A DNA stretch of 64,000 bases from NCBI RefSeq assembly GCF_000712185.1, contig NZ_KL544019.1, forward strand, positions 136,956 through 200,955, read 5' to 3'. Of this stretch, positions 20,165 through 29,816 are shown piece after piece. Each line of letters starts with the position of its first letter. Position 1 is the first letter of the stretch. The DNA comes from Mycoplasmopsis opalescens ATCC 27921. Lineage in GTDB: Bacteria > Bacillota_I > Bacilli_A > Mycoplasmatales > Metamycoplasmataceae. Position numbers and translations under genes: made by a program. Under the pieces are notes generated by a model. That model saw nothing but the letters and a program-made list of their open reading frames with translations. It made no database searches and was not told the origin of the DNA.

Positions 20165-20760
20165 ATGAGCAAAAAAGAAAATATTTATACATGGACTAAT
20201 TGCTAACTCTATCATTAGGTATAGGAACTGCAATAATCATTTATAGTGCAATAGCGTTAAATAAAAAATGCTACAACCGTAAACAATCAAAACAATGTGG
20301 AAAAATTTGTAGGAAATAATTCAGATGAAGATAAAGAACTAGATAAACTAAAATGTCTATATGAGGCTAAAAAAAGTAAAATAACACTTGCAAAAAAAAC
20401 AAACACAATTAATGAAAAAGAAACTAAAATCGAAGAAATCGGAGTTGAAAGTGAAGAAGCTAAGAAGAAAATTAAAGTTCTAGCTAATGAATGTACAGAT
20501 CTTAAAAAAATCTTGTTATTCAAATCATTGCACAATCTTCAAACGCATTATGAACTGATAATGAAATATTAACTTTATATCCAAATATTTTTGAAAATGG
20601 TGACGGAAAGCAAGCATTAAGCTTATTATCAACTTCAAAAGGAAGCAACCTTTTTCCATTAGCCAAAGGCTGCAAAAAGAACCAACAAAATAATCGCACT
20701 TCGATAGTTTGGAAAATTCTTTTAAAAATCTTGCAATTTTTGAGTAAATTAATAATTTTT
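20165..20760 (+). pseudogene. Decayed gene for a membrane-anchored helical surface protein
   Basis: ATG at 20165 opens MSKKENIYTWTNC and stops. Other frames then continue as SLGIGTAIIIYSAIALNKK (a membrane span), next a coiled-coil stretch (NNVEKFVGNNSDEDKELDKL through ECTDLKKIL, about 20285-20520), and later IIAQSSNAL...LYPNIFENGDGKQALSL. At least three frameshifts or stops separate parts that read as one protein. The plan (short basic N-terminus, one span, charged helices) matches the surface protein at the left edge of the window. No function is expected. Confidence 0.7.
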
Positions 20761-20939
20761 GACTTTTTTTATTAGAAAATATTTTTGTAAATATAACCGA
20801 TAAGAAATTGTATTTTTTTATTAACCTTTTAGCCTGTAGATAGCTAATTTTAAAAACAAAATAATAATTTTTTATACAAAAAATAATTAATATTTAATAC
20901 TAAAAAAATATAATTTTTAATGTAATAAAAATCATATTT

Positions 20940-20966
20940 TTTATAAAATAATAATTATTTTATAAA
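20940..20966. promoter_or_regulatory. Perfect 13-bp A/T palindrome before the PotD-like lipoprotein
   Basis: TTTATAAAATAAT, one A, ATTATTTTATAAA. It ends 14 nt before the ATG and just before GAAAG. It could be an operator or a leader hairpin; the surrounding 190 bp is very AT-rich, which weakens the case. Confidence 0.35.
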
Positions 20967-20980
20967 TTAAGAAAGTCATA

Positions 20981-22543
20981 ATGAAACCGAAAAAGCTAAT
21001 TTATCAGATGACATCTTGTCTAACTTGCACTACTATTTTTACAGGGTTATCTTTATCTTGTTCAATTAATAATACAATTGTTTTCTACAATTATAAAGCT
21101 TATTTGTCACCTGAAATAGCAAATGAAATTTACAGTGATCTAGATTACAAAGTTTTTGATACCATTAACGAGTTCACTAATGCAATTAAACTTAATAAAG
21201 TTAATGCGGGAATAGGTAGTGACCAACAAGCAGTCCAACTCATTAGACAAAATTATTTACAGCCAATTAATTATTTAGATATTTTTTGACCTGAAAACGT
21301 AGTAAAACCTTCATGAGCCATAAATAAAACTATTGATGAAATCCTAAATGATCATGAAAGCTTAAAACAATATAGAAATTACCAAAAAAACTTATTAACT
21401 AAAGAAGTTTTTGATCATCTTGAAAGTTATGATAAATATTTAATAGCAGAAAATAATAAAGATAATCAGCCAAATAAACATTTAATTGACTACATGGTTC
21501 CTTACTTTAATCAAGATGCTGTAATTGCCTATAACCCTAGTAAAATAGATAAAAAAAATCAACCTCTTACTAGTGATTTATATGACTTTGATAATAAAAT
21601 AATAAATGATGCTTTAAGGTTTAATAAACAAAATAGTAATAATAACTCTTTAGAAATGATTGACATTTTGCAATCTCTCAAACACAACAATTTTAAATAT
21701 TGAGCAATTACTGATGCTGTACGTGATTTAATGATTTATGGGTCTTCCTATTATAAAATCGTCGATTCACCTAAACAAAATTCTTATAAGGTCGAATCTC
21801 ACCCTACAGGTGAAGCATCAACAACTTATCAACCAACTTTATATAAAACTTTATTAAATAATTTTGCTCAGTTAATTGAAGATGGCACAGGCGAAAAAAT
21901 CAATAGTAAAAATATTTACCTTTCTGGTGTTGGTTTAGAATTAGTCAATAAATTAATTGATCCTAATTCTAATGTTCAAGTTGCCCTAATTTATAATGGC
22001 GATGCTATTGATGCTTTTGACTCTTTGGACAACGATATTCGTGTTCAAAAAGGTACAATTAGATATTTAAGACCAAGTGGAAACATAATGTTAGTTGATG
22101 GCTTAATCATTCCTCTAAAAACTGACGAAAATACCTATAAACAAGTAATTTCAGCAGCAAAAAAATATTTTTTTGGTGGCTTACAAAATCAAAATATACC
22201 CTATAATATCCTTAATTTATCTAATAAAAATAATATAGATTTAAATGAATATTCTTACTATGAAAACGCCAAAAAAGTAGGATATACATCAGCATATAAA
22301 AACGCATATTATTATATGATTAATTCAAATTTTAAAGTTTATGACTCAAAAAATCAACTAATCGAAAATGAAAGCATCTACTATCAAAATCTTTATAAAA
22401 TTACCAATGAAAGCACAATATTTAACTTTAAAAATAACACTAGTTTAATCAAATATAACGTCAAACATACAGAAGCAGCACCAATAAATATGCAAAAAAC
22501 AAATGAAATTTATACTGAATGAAACTTAATGATTAGTTCATAA
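20981..22543 (+). CDS. PotD-like substrate-binding lipoprotein
   Basis: The 520-aa protein begins MKPKKLIYQMTSCLTCTTIF and has a lipobox ending SLSC, so it is surface-anchored by lipid. It resembles spermidine/putrescine-binding PotD: early YNYKAYLSPEIANEI, a DAIKLNKVNAGIGSDQQA-like segment, DYMVPYFNQDAVIAYNP (PotD: VPY...GIGYN), VALIYNGDA and IMLVDGLIIP. Assignment to this fold is inference from motif order. No ABC permease or ATPase is adjacent, so it may serve a transporter encoded elsewhere. Several TGA codons are Trp. It is followed by a bidirectional terminator shared with the convergent aldehyde dehydrogenase. Confidence 0.7.
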
Positions 22544-22549
22544 AAACAT

Positions 22550-22580
22550 AAAACCCTTTTAGAAAACTAAAAAGGGTTTT
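22550..22580. terminator. Bidirectional terminator between convergent genes
   Basis: A perfect 11-bp stem, AAAACCCTTTT/AAAAGGGTTTT, has A/T runs on both sides. The stop codon of the aldehyde dehydrogenase lies at its edge. Confidence 0.85.
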
Positions 22581-23943
22581 ATTTAATTATTGATTTTATG
22601 ATTTTTACTTTTTTGCCTGTGAATGGCCGTTTTAAGAGAAATAATATTCTTGACGTGTTGCGTTTATAAAATATTGATTTAGCATGACTAAAAGCTTTAA
22701 AGCCTTCAAAGCCGCGATATTTACCTAAGCCAGAATTTTTAACTCCACCTAAAGGTAAATAAGAATTAGCTAAATGCATTGTGGTTGTATTAATAATTAA
22801 TGAGCCAGATTGAACTTTACTTTTAAACAGTTTTTGTTTCATTTTACTTGAGCTAAAAAGATAAGAAGCTAAGGGATTATCACGAACATTAATAAAATCT
22901 ATCGCCTCATTAATATCTTTGAAGGGTATAATCGGTAAAATAGGACCGAAAATTTCTTCTTGCATCATTTTATCTTTTTCATCTGTTGTATAGGCTAATG
23001 GGTATATTTTTAATTGCTCAGCATCATAAACTAAATCAGGTTTCATATTAATTAATCTATCAAAATGTTTTTGGCTAATGATTTTAGGCAATGAAGAATT
23101 TTTAAGCGGTTCGTTGCCTAATTGCTCATGCAAAATTAAGTTAAATTTCTGAATAAATTTTTCAACTATGTTTTCTTGAACTAATGCATAATCATGCGCC
23201 GTACATGTTTGCCCAGAATTAATAACTTTGCCATAAAAAATATTTTCAACAGCATTATCTAGATTAGTATCATCACATACTACAGTTGGAGATTTTCCAC
23301 CTAATTCTAGTATTACAGGAGTTAATTTTTTTGCTGCTTTTTCAGCTACGATTTTACCAATATTTGTTGATCCTGTAAAATGAATAACATCAAATTCTTT
23401 GTCTAATAATCATTTTGCATTTTCTAAATCAAAGTTAGCACAATAAATTAAATCGTTTTCAAAATTCTTATTAATAAAGTCAAAAAGTCAATTTGAAAAA
23501 TTAACACAATATTCTGACGGCTTAATAATTACTCTGTTTCCTGCGCCAATTGCATTAACTATTGGAACTAATGAGAGCATAAGCGGATAATTTCAAGGAC
23601 TGATTATTAAAGCTCCGCCTAGTGGCTCATACATAATTCTACTTTTTGCTGGTCAAAGGTAAAAAGGTGTCTTAACTCTTTTTAATTTAGTTCATTGTTT
23701 TAGTTTCTTGATATAGAGGTTGATTTCGCTATAAACTAAAGAAATTTCGCTAATATAAACTTCATTTTCATGTTTATTTAAATCTTTAAAAAGTGCTTCA
23801 CTAACATGTTTTTCTTGCTCTTGAAGCAGTTTTTTAAGTTTTTTTAAAATCAGAATACGCCTATCTATATCAATAAAATTATGCTTTTCAATTTGATTGC
23901 GCTGATTACGATAAATATTTTCAAGTGTATTTATTTTATTCAT
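22579..23943 (-). CDS. NAD(P)-dependent aldehyde dehydrogenase
   Basis: The 454-aa protein has the ALDH fold of the class 3-like type: [16 protein letters not shown] (cofactor site entry), [29 protein letters not shown] with the catalytic Glu, and [10 protein letters not shown] with the nucleophile Cys near residue 247. [13 protein letters not shown] and [19 protein letters not shown] follow. The C-terminus is basic and hydrophobic ([19 protein letters not shown]), possibly membrane-associated. It would oxidise aldehydes to acids with NAD(P); the substrate is unknown. Two TGA codons in the middle are Trp. It stands alone, with its own start at 23943. Confidence 0.9.
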
Positions 23944-24001
23944 TGTTATTATTCCTGATTAGATTATTCTAAAAAGTTATTTTTATGCTTTTATAGAATT
24001 A

Positions 24002-25858
24002 TTAGTCTTTTCTCTTTTTGCGAAAAAATCTATACCCGTTTTTGTTATTGGCGCCCTCAACACTTCTAGTGTAGCGACAGTTTGGAAAGTTTTTGCAACC
24101 AATAAACTTAGCACCAACTCTTGATCGTCTCTCGATTAATTGGCCACTATCTTCAGGGCATGGTTCTTCTAGCAAAACAGGCTCAATAACTGATCTAGTA
24201 ATAGATGTTTGTGCCTGATCATAAGCTGAATTAAATCTCTCATAAAAACTAGACATAACAGGTTGCAAAGAAAGCTGATTATTAGCAATCATATCTAATT
24301 CGCCTTCAACCTTAGCTGTATAATCTTCATTAATAATGTTTGGAAAAGCAGAAATTAGTTTATCAATTACAATTTTGCCAAAATCAGTTGGAATTAAAGC
24401 GCCATTAACATTTTCAGCATATTCGCGGTCTAAAACAATCTTAACAGTTGATGCAAATGTGGAAGGTCTACCAACTTTAATTTCATCTAAAGCTTCAATC
24501 AATGAACCTTCACTATATCTAGATGGTGGATTGGTTTCATGATCACTAAAGATAAATTCTTGAACATCAAGTATTTGATCTAAGCTATAATCTGGATCAA
24601 TTAAATTTTCCTTTTCACCTGCAACACAGTAGTATCCGTCAAAAATAACCTTACTACAATTAAATTTAAAATTAAGTTTACCTCCAGATAATGTATAAGA
24701 TTTGCTTTCACGAATAGGTGATTTTATTAAGGCTTGCAATGTATGATTGTAAATAAGTTCATAAACCTTAAATTCATTTTCTTGCATATTGAACTTAATC
24801 TTAGCTTGTTCTGGAGTTAAAGTGATATCGGTTGGACGAATAGCTTCATGGGCATCTTGTGCACCACTAAAACCCTTAACATCAGTAGCTACATAATCTT
24901 TACCAAATTTATTTGCAATATATTCATGAGCATTTTTAACAAAAGTTTGGCTTAATCTTGTACTATCTGTACGTGGGTATGAAATCAAACCGCCATCCCC
25001 ATAACCTTCATAAAGCTTTTGTAATACTACTTGAGTAACTTTTGATGTATATGGTGATTTTCGATATAAAATTGCTTGTTTAAATGGTGTTATAGCGGGC
25101 ACCTTTTTCTGTGTAATTTTAATATCACTAACAGTTAGCCGATTATTAGTTTTAAGAACTTTTTCTTTAACTTTAGCTAACTCATCAGGATAGATCCACT
25201 CTCTTTCAGCTGCTGGATGTGTTGCCAAAAAGCTTGTAGCACAAATGTTTTCGTCAATTTTAGCTAAGAGCTTATGATATTGTCTAGGAATAAATGCTTC
25301 TATCTCTCTTTCGCGGTCCACAATTAACTTTAAAGCTATTGATTGCACTCTACCAGCAGATGGATTAGTTGGTGAATTAGAAATTTTTTGGTGCATTAAC
25401 TTAGACAATCTATAGCCAATAATTCTATCAAGCATTCTTCGAGCTTTTTGTGCTTCAATTAAAGGTTTATCAAGCATTGTGGGCTTCTCAAATGCCTGTA
25501 TTATAGCGTCTTTAGTAATTTCATTATATTTAACACGTGCATATTTATTTTCTAATTTTAAAAATGTAACTAAATGATCTCCAATTGCTTCACCCTCACG
25601 GTCTGGGTCAGTTGCAATATAAACAAAAGATGATTCTTTTGAAGCTTTTTTAAGTTCCGAAATGATTTTTTTCTTTGATTGATCTAATATATATTTTGGC
25701 TCTCAATTTTCCAAATCAATCCCTAAACCTAAAACACCAGTATTAGATAATTTTGTAATATGTCCAACACTAGCAACAACTTTAAATTCATCTCCTAAAT
25801 ATTTTTGAATAGTACTAACTTTATTTGGCGACTCAACAATAACTAATTTTTGCATCAT
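24002..25858 (-). CDS. topA: DNA topoisomerase I
   Basis: The 618-aa type IA topoisomerase starts MMQKLVIVESPNKVSTIQKY (TOPRIM). IATDPDREGEAIGDHL is the Mg site and LISYPRTDSTRLS contains the active-site Tyr. AQDAHEAIRPTD and VGRPSTFAS are later family motifs. Bacterial enzymes usually end in several Zn ribbons; here one remains, and it is incomplete (CPEDSG in place of CPxCG, then GCKNFPNCRY). It relaxes negative supercoils. Two consecutive ATGs allow a start at 25858 or 25855; no Shine-Dalgarno sequence is evident. Divergent from rpsF. Confidence 0.96.
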
Positions 25859-25965
25859 AATAAAAATATACATTATTCTAAAATCTTTAAAATTTTTTTT
25901 ATTTTTTCATTAAAGACATATGTAATATTAAATCTATATTTTGCTTCATAAAATTTTAAATATAT

Positions 25966-25971
25966 TATAAT
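25966..25971 (+). promoter_or_regulatory. -10 box of the rpsF operon
   Basis: TATAAT lies 58 nt before rpsF. The overlapping minus-strand TATAAT (25964-25969) could serve topA. Confidence 0.55.
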
Positions 25972-25977
25972 ACCCAC

Positions 25978-26026
25978 GAGTAATAAATTACTCCTTGGTC
26001 GCAAGACCCTGAGTCCAGAAGGAGAG
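25978..26026 (+). promoter_or_regulatory. Structured leader of rpsF-ssb-rpsR, candidate S6/S18 autoregulatory RNA
   Basis: The leader contains two consecutive hairpins, GAGTAAT/ATTACTC (25978-25993) and GGTC-GCAA-GACC (25997-26008). CCTGAGTCC follows, then AAGGAGAG before the ATG. Known rpsF leaders bind the S6:S18 complex. Assignment here rests on position and structure only. Confidence 0.45.
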
Positions 26027-26029
26027 AAA

Positions 26030-26440
26030 ATGCAAAAATATGAAATTTTGATGATTCTTGACCCTAAAGCTGAAGCATCAGTTGCTACAGAATTAGTTTC
26101 AGGCATCTTCGGAAAAGAAAATATCAAAAAATCAGAGCAACTTGAAAGAACAGATTTAGCTTATGCAATTAATGGATCAAAAAAAGGTATTTACATGCTT
26201 TTCGAAGTTGAATCAGCAAGCGAATTAATTGCTGAATTCACACGTCGTTGCAACATTTTAAAAACTGTTTGAAGACAAATAGTTATCAATTTAGATAACG
26301 AAAAAAAGATGTTAAGTGAAAAGAAATCTAAAAAATACGAAAGAAAATCTTTTACTAAAAAAGTTGAAGAATCTACAAATAGTGAAGTAAAACCTCGTAA
26401 AAGAGTAGTTAAAAAAGAAGCAGAAGAAACTTCAAAATAA
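26030..26440 (+). CDS. rpsF: Ribosomal protein bS6
   Basis: The 136-aa protein begins MQKYEILMILDPKAEASVAT, the S6 beta-alpha-beta start, with KKGIYMLFEVES later and a Trp encoded by TGA (KTVWRQIVINL). A basic, disordered C-terminal tail of about 40 residues (KPRKRVVKKEAEETSK) extends beyond the usual length of about 95. It is a 30S platform protein that pairs with S18. The order rpsF-ssb-rpsR is conserved in bacteria. AGGAGAG lies 4 nt before the ATG. Confidence 0.96.
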
Positions 26441-26457
26441 TCATTTAGGAGATCATC

Positions 26458-26958
26458 ATGAATAAAGTACTATTAATTGGTAGAATCGCTAACGATGTAA
26501 GAACTTTTACAACCAATAGCGGTATTAAATATACTCGTGGAACTATTGCAGTTTCAAGAAGAACAACTCAAGGAGATAATGCGGATTTTATCCCTTTTGT
26601 TGCTTGAAGACAAACAGCTGACTTTATAAATAATTATGCACCAAAAGGCACTTTAATTTCAGTTGAAGGTTCACTAGTTAGTGGAAGATATGAAGGTAAA
26701 AATGGCATCGTTTCAACTTTAGAAGTTAATATTGACAATATCCAATTACTTGAATCTCGTTCAGCTAGAGAGCAAAGAGCAAATAAATCAAACACCACAC
26801 CAACTTTTGATGGTAATGGCGAAAAAGAATCGCTTAAATCAACAAATGGCGTTTCATTTGCTAATTCTAATGAGCAAAATTTAAATAGTACTAATGTAAA
26901 TAAAACAACTAAAATTTTTAGTTTCGATGATCTAGAAGATGATACAGACTTAAATTAG
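26458..26958 (+). CDS. ssb: Single-stranded DNA-binding protein
   Basis: The 166-aa protein starts MNKVLLIGRIANDVRTFTTN, the OB-fold entry. FIPFVAWRQTADFINNYAPK and GTLISVEGSLVSGRYE follow. The C-terminus is Asn/Ser-rich and ends in acidic FSFDDLEDDTDLN. The usual DDDIPF tip that recruits partners is recognisable only as an acidic end without the final Phe. TTTAGGAGATC precedes the ATG, 17 nt after rpsF. Confidence 0.96.
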
Positions 26959-26966
26959 GAGTTAAA

Positions 26967-27248
26967 ATGGCTTTAATTAATCGTAAAAAACCAATGCAAA
27001 AACGTCGTAGATGCGACCTTTGTGAAAACAAAATTCACTATGTAGATTACAAAAACACAGAATACTTAACAAGATTTATTGCTTCAGCAGGTCAAATTAA
27101 ACCTCGTGCTAACACAGGTACATGTGCAAAAGACCAAAGAAAAATTGCTTTAGCTATTAAAAGAGCTCGTTTCATGGCTCTTATGCCTTACACCAAAGAC
27201 CGTGTAAGAGTTATTGTTGCACCAACTGCAAAATCACAATCAAACTAA
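26967..27248 (+). CDS. rpsR: Ribosomal protein bS18
   Basis: The 93-aa protein contains the S18 core: KRRRCDLCENKIHYVDYKN, then NTEYLTRFIASAGQIKPR, KDQRKIALAIKRARFMALMPY. The CxxC in CDLC with a further Cys suggests a Zn-binding S18 form. It begins 8 nt after ssb with AGGAG overlapping the ssb stop, and its operon ends in a terminator. Confidence 0.97.
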   Translation: MALINRKKPMQKRRRCDLCENKIHYVDYKNTEYLTRFIASAGQIKPRANTGTCAKDQRKIALAIKRARFMALMPYTKDRVRVIVAPTAKSQSN

Positions 27249-27251
27249 AAT

Positions 27252-27271
27252 AAGCCTTATGGCTTGTTTTT
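27252..27271 (+). terminator. Terminator of rpsF-ssb-rpsR
   Basis: AAGCC-TTAT-GGCTT is followed by GTTTTTT. Confidence 0.75.
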
Positions 27272-27314
27272 TATAATAAGTAATCAATTTAAGAAAATAT
27301 TATTAAATATTTTT

Positions 27315-27320
27315 TATAAT
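27315..27320 (+). promoter_or_regulatory. -10 box directly before the HAD gene
   Basis: TATAAT ends 6 nt before the ATG at 27327, with no ribosome site between. This implies a leaderless mRNA. Confidence 0.5.
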
Positions 27321-27326
27321 AACGTT

Positions 27327-28223
27327 ATGAGTGAACATAAAGAAGAAGCATGTATATTTTTCGATTTGGATGGCACACTTTTTGATCAGCCATATAATAA
27401 AAATCCAATCTCAGAAAAAAACAAAATGGCCATAATGCTAGCTAAAAATCATGCTAATGTTGTTTTTTCAACCGGGAGAATGCATTCTAACCCTAAAGTT
27501 TTAAAGTCAATGCATGAATTAGGAATTACAGATATTATAGCTAGTGGAGGCGGAGAAATTTACATTAATAATCAACTATTTTATAGCGAAAACATCAGTA
27601 AAATAGATGTTTTGGAAATAGTTAAGTTCGCCAATGAAAACAAAATCTCCTTTACTATTAATGATGTCAATGGTGAATCATATTATTCGCATAATAAGTT
27701 TCAATCTTGATTAGCTAAAATGATTATGTCAAAACGTTTTATTAAAATTGGCTTACGTAATCATTTTGATATTACGCACCATAAAAATATAATTAAAATT
27801 AGCTTGATTTTTACTTCACCAATTAGATCACTTCATATGTTTAAAAAGCTAAATGAACTTTATAAGGCAAGTTTAAATTTTACTCTTGCAGCTAATGATT
27901 ATGTGATCGAAATCACCTCAGGAAGCACTTCAAAGGCTTTAGCAACCAAAAAATATTTAGAGTTCAAAGGTATTAAAAAACAAAATTCAATGCATTTTGG
28001 CGATTCCATGAGTGATGCGGTATTAAAAGGCTATGTTGGCAAGCTAATTGCGATGGGCAACAGCTCACAAAACTTTAAAGAAGTGGCAGACGAGATAGCT
28101 CCGCATTATCGTAAAGGTGGTATTTTTAAATACTTTTTGCAAAATGGTTTTACTTTCGGCAATAATGAAGATAAATTAATAAATTATGAAACAATAGAAA
28201 TACAAGAGGAAAAAAATGATTAA
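27327..28223 (+). CDS. HAD-superfamily (Cof-type) hydrolase
   Basis: The 298-aa protein has HAD motif I FFDLDGTLFDQ (nucleophile Asp), motif II VVFSTGRMH, and motif IV HFGDSMSDAVLKG, with a Lys region (GSTSKALATKKYLE) upstream. The cap domain between motifs II and III is of the Cof/type IIB kind (SGGGEIYINNQ). It probably dephosphorylates sugar phosphates or similar small metabolites; the substrate is unknown. I chose ATG 27327 (MSEHKEE) over an upstream in-frame start at 27264 because a perfect -10 lies 6 nt before it. Its last codons overlap nfo by 8 nt. Confidence 0.9.
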
Positions 28224-29046
28224 ATTAGGTTCACATGTTGCTTTTAAAGCTCCAAATTATTTAATTGGCTCAATTGAAGAATCATTATCTTATAATGCAA
28301 ATACTTGTATGATTTTTTTAGGTCCACCACAAAGGGCTTTAAGGGTTAGCACAGAAAAATACCATAAAGATGAATACATGAAAAAATATAGTCACATTAT
28401 AAATCCAGAAGATATAGTGGTGCATGCACCTTATATTATTAATATGTGCTCAAGCTCAAAAGGTGAAAAAGCGGTTGAATTTTTAATAAGCGAAATTGAA
28501 AGAATGAATTTTGTAGGGTTTAAATATTTAGTGTTGCATCCCGGTTCAGCTACCGATTGCAATAGAAAACAAGCTTTGGATAACTTAGTTAATAATCTTT
28601 TAATGGTAATTAATAATACAAAGGATGTTGTTATTTGCCTTGAAACCATGGCTGGTAAAGGTAATGAGATGTTTGTGAATATCGAAGAAATGAAATATGT
28701 TTTAGCTAAAACTAACCACGAAAGAATTCAAATTTGCCTCGATACTTGCCATCTCCACGATAGCGGAATTGACTTTAATAATTATGAAGAATTCAAACGC
28801 ATTTTTGATGCAAACAAGCTAACTACAGCTATAAAAGTAATTCACGTTAATGATTCAAAAAACGCTTGTGGTTCGCATAAGGACCGGCATGAAAATATTG
28901 GTAAAGGCACAATTAGCGTTGAATCACTACGCAAAGTTATTCTTGATCCTGATTTTGCTAAAGTCATTAAAGTTCTAGAAACGCCTTATATTGATAATAA
29001 GGCACCATATAAAGAAGAAATTGCCTTATTGCTTAAAGAAAATTAA
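28216..29046 (+). CDS. nfo: Endonuclease IV (AP endonuclease)
   Basis: The 276-aa TIM-barrel enzyme starts MIKLGSHVAF. Metal-binding motifs are VVHAPYIINM, YLVLHPGSATD, CLETMAGKGNE, QICLDTCHLHDSG, VIHVNDSKNACGSHKDRHENIGKG (quoted in parts) and KVLETP, the trinuclear Zn ligands of Nfo. It cleaves 5' to abasic sites in base-excision repair. The ATG lies inside the end of the HAD gene (8-nt overlap) with GAGGAAAAA ahead, so the two are co-translated. Confidence 0.97.
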   Translation: MIKLGSHVAFKAPNYLIGSIEESLSYNANTCMIFLGPPQRALRVSTEKYHKDEYMKKYSHIINPEDIVVHAPYIINMCSSSKGEKAVEFLISEIERMNFVGFKYLVLHPGSATDCNRKQALDNLVNNLLMVINNTKDVVICLETMAGKGNEMFVNIEEMKYVLAKTNHERIQICLDTCHLHDSGIDFNNYEEFKRIFDANKLTTAIKVIHVNDSKNACGSHKDRHENIGKGTISVESLRKVILDPDFAKVIKVLETPYIDNKAPYKEEIALLLKEN

Positions 29047-29053
29047 GATAAAT

Positions 29054-29081
29054 AAAATATCGACCCGGAGCTCGATATTTT
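29054..29081. terminator. Bidirectional terminator between nfo and the arc-operon lipoprotein
   Basis: A perfect 10-bp stem, AAAATATCGA/TCGATATTTT, with an 8-nt loop serves both convergent genes. Confidence 0.85.
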
Positions 29082-29099
29082 ATTTTGTTATTATTATTC

Positions 29100-29804
29100 T
29101 TATTTGTCGTTTTTTTCTTCTTTTGGTTGTAATTTTTCTAATTCAGCTTTAATTTGTGCAGAATATTTGTCGTAAATTCCAGCTTTAGCATTAGTTGCTT
29201 CATCTATTTGTTTGTTTCATTTTTCAATTTCAGCTTGGTTGGTTGATTTATCTTTTTCTAGTGCTTCTAATGCTTCTTTAGCTTCATTAATTTTTCCGTC
29301 TTGTTCAGCGATTTCAGCAGAAACTTTTTTATGTAAATCAGCTAAATCTTTGTTTTTAGATTCATCTACATTGATTAATGCTACTAAGTCGGTTAAAATT
29401 GAGACTTTAATTTCAGCTAATTTCATTAATTCATCAATTAATGCTTTAACTTTGCCAAGATCAGCTTGACCAGCATCATTTTTAAGAGCTTCAAGTCTTT
29501 TTGTGTAAGTTAATTTGTCATATTCTAAAGATAATCTTTGAATTAAACGTTCAGCTTTTGCAACTTGAGCATTTTCGGCTTCAAGTTGAGCATTAATATT
29601 TTCAACTGCTTTGTTGATTTTTGTTTCATCTTTGCCAGCTGCTTTTAATTCAGCTTCGAGTTTAGTTTTCTCTTGTTCAGTAGCAACTTTGTTTAATAAA
29701 TCTTCTGGTTTAGCTTCTTCTTCAGCTTTTTTAGCACATGAGAATGCAGTTAATGGCAATGCAAATGTTGAAACTAATAATGTTGATTTTAATATTTTTT
29801 TCAT
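29100..29804 (-). CDS. Coiled-coil lipoprotein, last gene of the arginine operon
   Basis: The 234-aa protein starts MKKILKSTLLVSTFALPLTA and has lipobox AFSC, so it is a surface lipoprotein. The mature chain is almost wholly charged helix (Glu/Lys/Ala/Leu), including GKDETKINKAVENINAQLEA and a second helix-hairpin; a long coiled coil is likely. It begins 12 nt after the antiporter stop, and AGAGGT overlaps that stop region, which points to co-transcription with arcA-argF-arcC-arcD. A TGA at 29217 is Trp. No function is known; its linkage to arginine transport is the only clue. Confidence 0.8.
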
Positions 29805-29816
29805 AATTAATACCTC

